Source: Kitasatospora sp. NBC_00240 (GTDB taxonomy: Bacteria; Actinomycetota; Actinomycetes; Streptomycetales; Streptomycetaceae). Taken from it: DNA of 64,000 nucleotides. Of the stretch, positions 62,952-64,000 are shown piece after piece. The position numbers and the translations under genes are program-made. The notes under the pieces were generated by a model that ran no database searches, had not been told where the DNA came from, and was given only the letters and a program-made list of their open reading frames with translations. The stretch spans positions 6,510,001 to 6,574,000 of the forward strand of contig NZ_JAPEMU010000001.1 in NCBI RefSeq assembly GCF_026342405.1, in the 5' to 3' direction. Each line of letters begins with the position of its first letter. The stretch's first letter is position 1.

Positions 62952-63701
62952 TCAGTCGGCCGCCGCCCGGCGGTAGAGCTCGGTGACCCGCTCGTCGAAG
63001 GTGACGCTGTACGAGATCCGGGGGGTGTCGCCGCCCTCCTGGTAGCCGCCGATCACGCCCACCACCGCACCGGCGCCGGTGATCCAGGGGCTGCCGCTGG
63101 TGCCGTCCGTGTAGCCGTCGCAGTCGAAGCGCTCCTGGGTGGGGCTCTGCGAGGCCGTCCGGGTGGAGCAGGTGATCGGCTCCTCGCCGCCGTTCGGGTA
63201 GCCGGTCACCGAGACGGCCAGCCCGAAACCGCTCTCACCGCCGAGGCTGTTGCCGCCGACCACGTCCTCGATCTGGCGGCCCCCCGACGGCTTCACCGTG
63301 ACGAAGGCCACGTCGTACTCGGGGTCGGCCTCCTCGCTCCAGCGCGGATCGACGGTCACCGCGTCCAGCGCCCAGCTCCCGTAGGGGGACGTTCCGTTGC
63401 GGTAGCCGGGGGTGAAGACCAGACCCTCCTGCGGGCCGTAGTCGTCCGGCACCACGCAGTGGGCGGCGGTGACCAGCAGGTTGTGCCGGGGGCTGCGCAC
63501 CACGCTGGCCGTGCAGGCGCGGGGGCCCCGGGCGGTGCCGAGCGAGAGCGTGCCGACGCGGTCCCCGGCGGCGTCCCGAGGGGCGGTGCGGGCGGCCGGG
63601 GGCGCCTCGACGGCGGAGCTGCAGGCGGTGGCGGCGATCAGCAGGGCCGCCGCGGGGGGCAGCAGCCGAGCGCGCACGGGCCGGGCCGGGCCGAGTGCCA
63701 T
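62952..63701 (-). CDS. secreted trypsin-like serine protease
   Basis: The product is 249 aa. A signal-like N-terminus (PAAALLIAATACSS, with a weak lipobox) precedes a trypsin-like domain: catalytic His in VTAAHCV near 81, Asp in YDVAFVTV near 134, and Ser in DGTSGSPW near 196, with IGGYQEGG near the C-terminus. Its substrate is unknown. The ATG at 63701 has GGAG six bases upstream. A close paralog begins immediately to the right. Confidence 0.87.
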   Translation of the reverse strand: MALGPARPVRARLLPPAAALLIAATACSSAVEAPPAARTAPRDAAGDRVGTLSLGTARGPRACTASVVRSPRHNLLVTAAHCVVPDDYGPQEGLVFTPGYRNGTSPYGSWALDAVTVDPRWSEEADPEYDVAFVTVKPSGGRQIEDVVGGNSLGGESGFGLAVSVTGYPNGGEEPITCSTRTASQSPTQERFDCDGYTDGTSGSPWITGAGAVVGVIGGYQEGGDTPRISYSVTFDERVTELYRRAAAD

Positions 63702-63838
63702 CAGGACTCCGCCTCTCGTCCTCGCGTCCGGTGGACGCGTGTCGGGTGTACGGGCGCTGCACCGGGCCGCCGCTGTGCGGCTCCCCGTACCCGGAAGATC
63801 TACCAGTCCGGGCGGGGGCGGCGCCACCTTGGGCCCGC

Positions 63839-64000
63839 TCACCCGGTGGCCCGGTCGTACAGGGCCTGCACGTCGTCGCCGAAGTAACTGCTGTACGAGG
63901 TGTCGGGGGTGTTGCCGCCCTGCTGGTAGCCGCCGATCACCCCGACCACCGTGCCGGTCATGGTGGCCGGGTCGAAGTCGGTCACCCAGGGGCTCCCGCT
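63839..64000 (-). CDS. trypsin-like protease paralog, N-terminus beyond window
   Basis: Only the C-terminal 53 residues are inside the window (…SGSPWVTDFDP…, VVGVIGGYQQGGNTPDTSYSS, ending DRATG). They are clearly homologous to the C-terminus of the neighbouring protease, including the catalytic-serine block GSPW. The gene reads leftward and its start lies beyond 64000. The two proteases are in tandem, 137 bases apart. Confidence 0.8.
   Translation of the reverse strand, partial: SGSPWVTDFDPATMTGTVVGVIGGYQQGGNTPDTSYSSYFGDDVQALYDRATG

Overview
The window is about 73% GC, with the strong third-position G/C bias, GTG starts and compact divergent/convergent gene packing of a streptomycete chromosome (Streptomyces or Kitasatospora; the sequence alone does not separate them). 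The gene order leuA ... recO-uppS-zur-znuBCA-glyS ... dusB-ppdK ... nirBD-nasA ... dgt-dnaG-hrdA-like sigma factor is the conserved-core order I know from Streptomyces, so most of the window is housekeeping chromosome with a few accessory patches.

Region by region: 1-2.1 kb carries leuA behind a leucine-rich leader peptide and alternative RNA hairpins. 2.5-5.1 kb has a TerB-like protein, recO and uppS. 5.2-8.5 kb is the zinc-uptake operon znuA-znuC-znuB-zur, read leftward from two tandem Zur boxes, divergent from glyS (8.7-10.1 kb). 10.2-23.9 kb is mixed: a coiled-coil/low-complexity protein, a membrane protein with a NADAR gene, a frameshifted repeat-domain serine hydrolase, an MFS pump with a divergent XRE regulator, two alpha/beta hydrolases, a NarL-type two-component system and a DedA protein.

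24.0-29.8 kb is the most disturbed part. Two near-identical DUF397 genes, each preceded by a broken DUF5753 (Scr1-type) regulator, bracket a lower-GC three-gene operon (WXG-like helical protein, WXG+DUF1023 hydrolase, lipoprotein). Several gene fragments and one chimeric reading frame mark deletions here.

29.8-33.3 kb holds two uncharacterised proteins and a second two-component system with a DUF4097 protein. 33.5-38 kb has dusB and ppdK. 38.2-40.1 kb has a secreted RNase Sa-like nuclease and an ADP-ribosylglycohydrolase whose start codon lies directly behind a 15-bp perfect palindrome. 41.7-43.8 kb has a PAC2 protein and an SGNH lipoprotein.

44-52.3 kb is nitrate/nitrite assimilation: nirD, nirB, an FAD reductase, nasA and a sirohydrochlorin chelatase-like gene that could supply siroheme to NirB, with GlnR-like boxes at two promoters. 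An MFS/SnoaL fusion remnant lies between nasA and the nir operon. 52.5-57.3 kb is dgt, dnaG and a principal-like sigma factor, followed by a small gene encoding a peptide ending in NNSIWG. 57.7-62.4 kb has a membrane-anchored HTH protein, glutamate decarboxylase, xylulokinase and a YtxH-type protein. Two tandem tRNA-Asn genes and two tandem trypsin-like proteases (the second cut by the window end) close the window.

I did not find a clear novel defence or biosynthetic system. The best candidates for something undescribed are the degraded Scr1/DUF397 island with its WXG-DUF1023-lipoprotein operon, the NNSIWG peptide, and the palindrome-controlled ADP-ribosylglycohydrolase next to an RNase.
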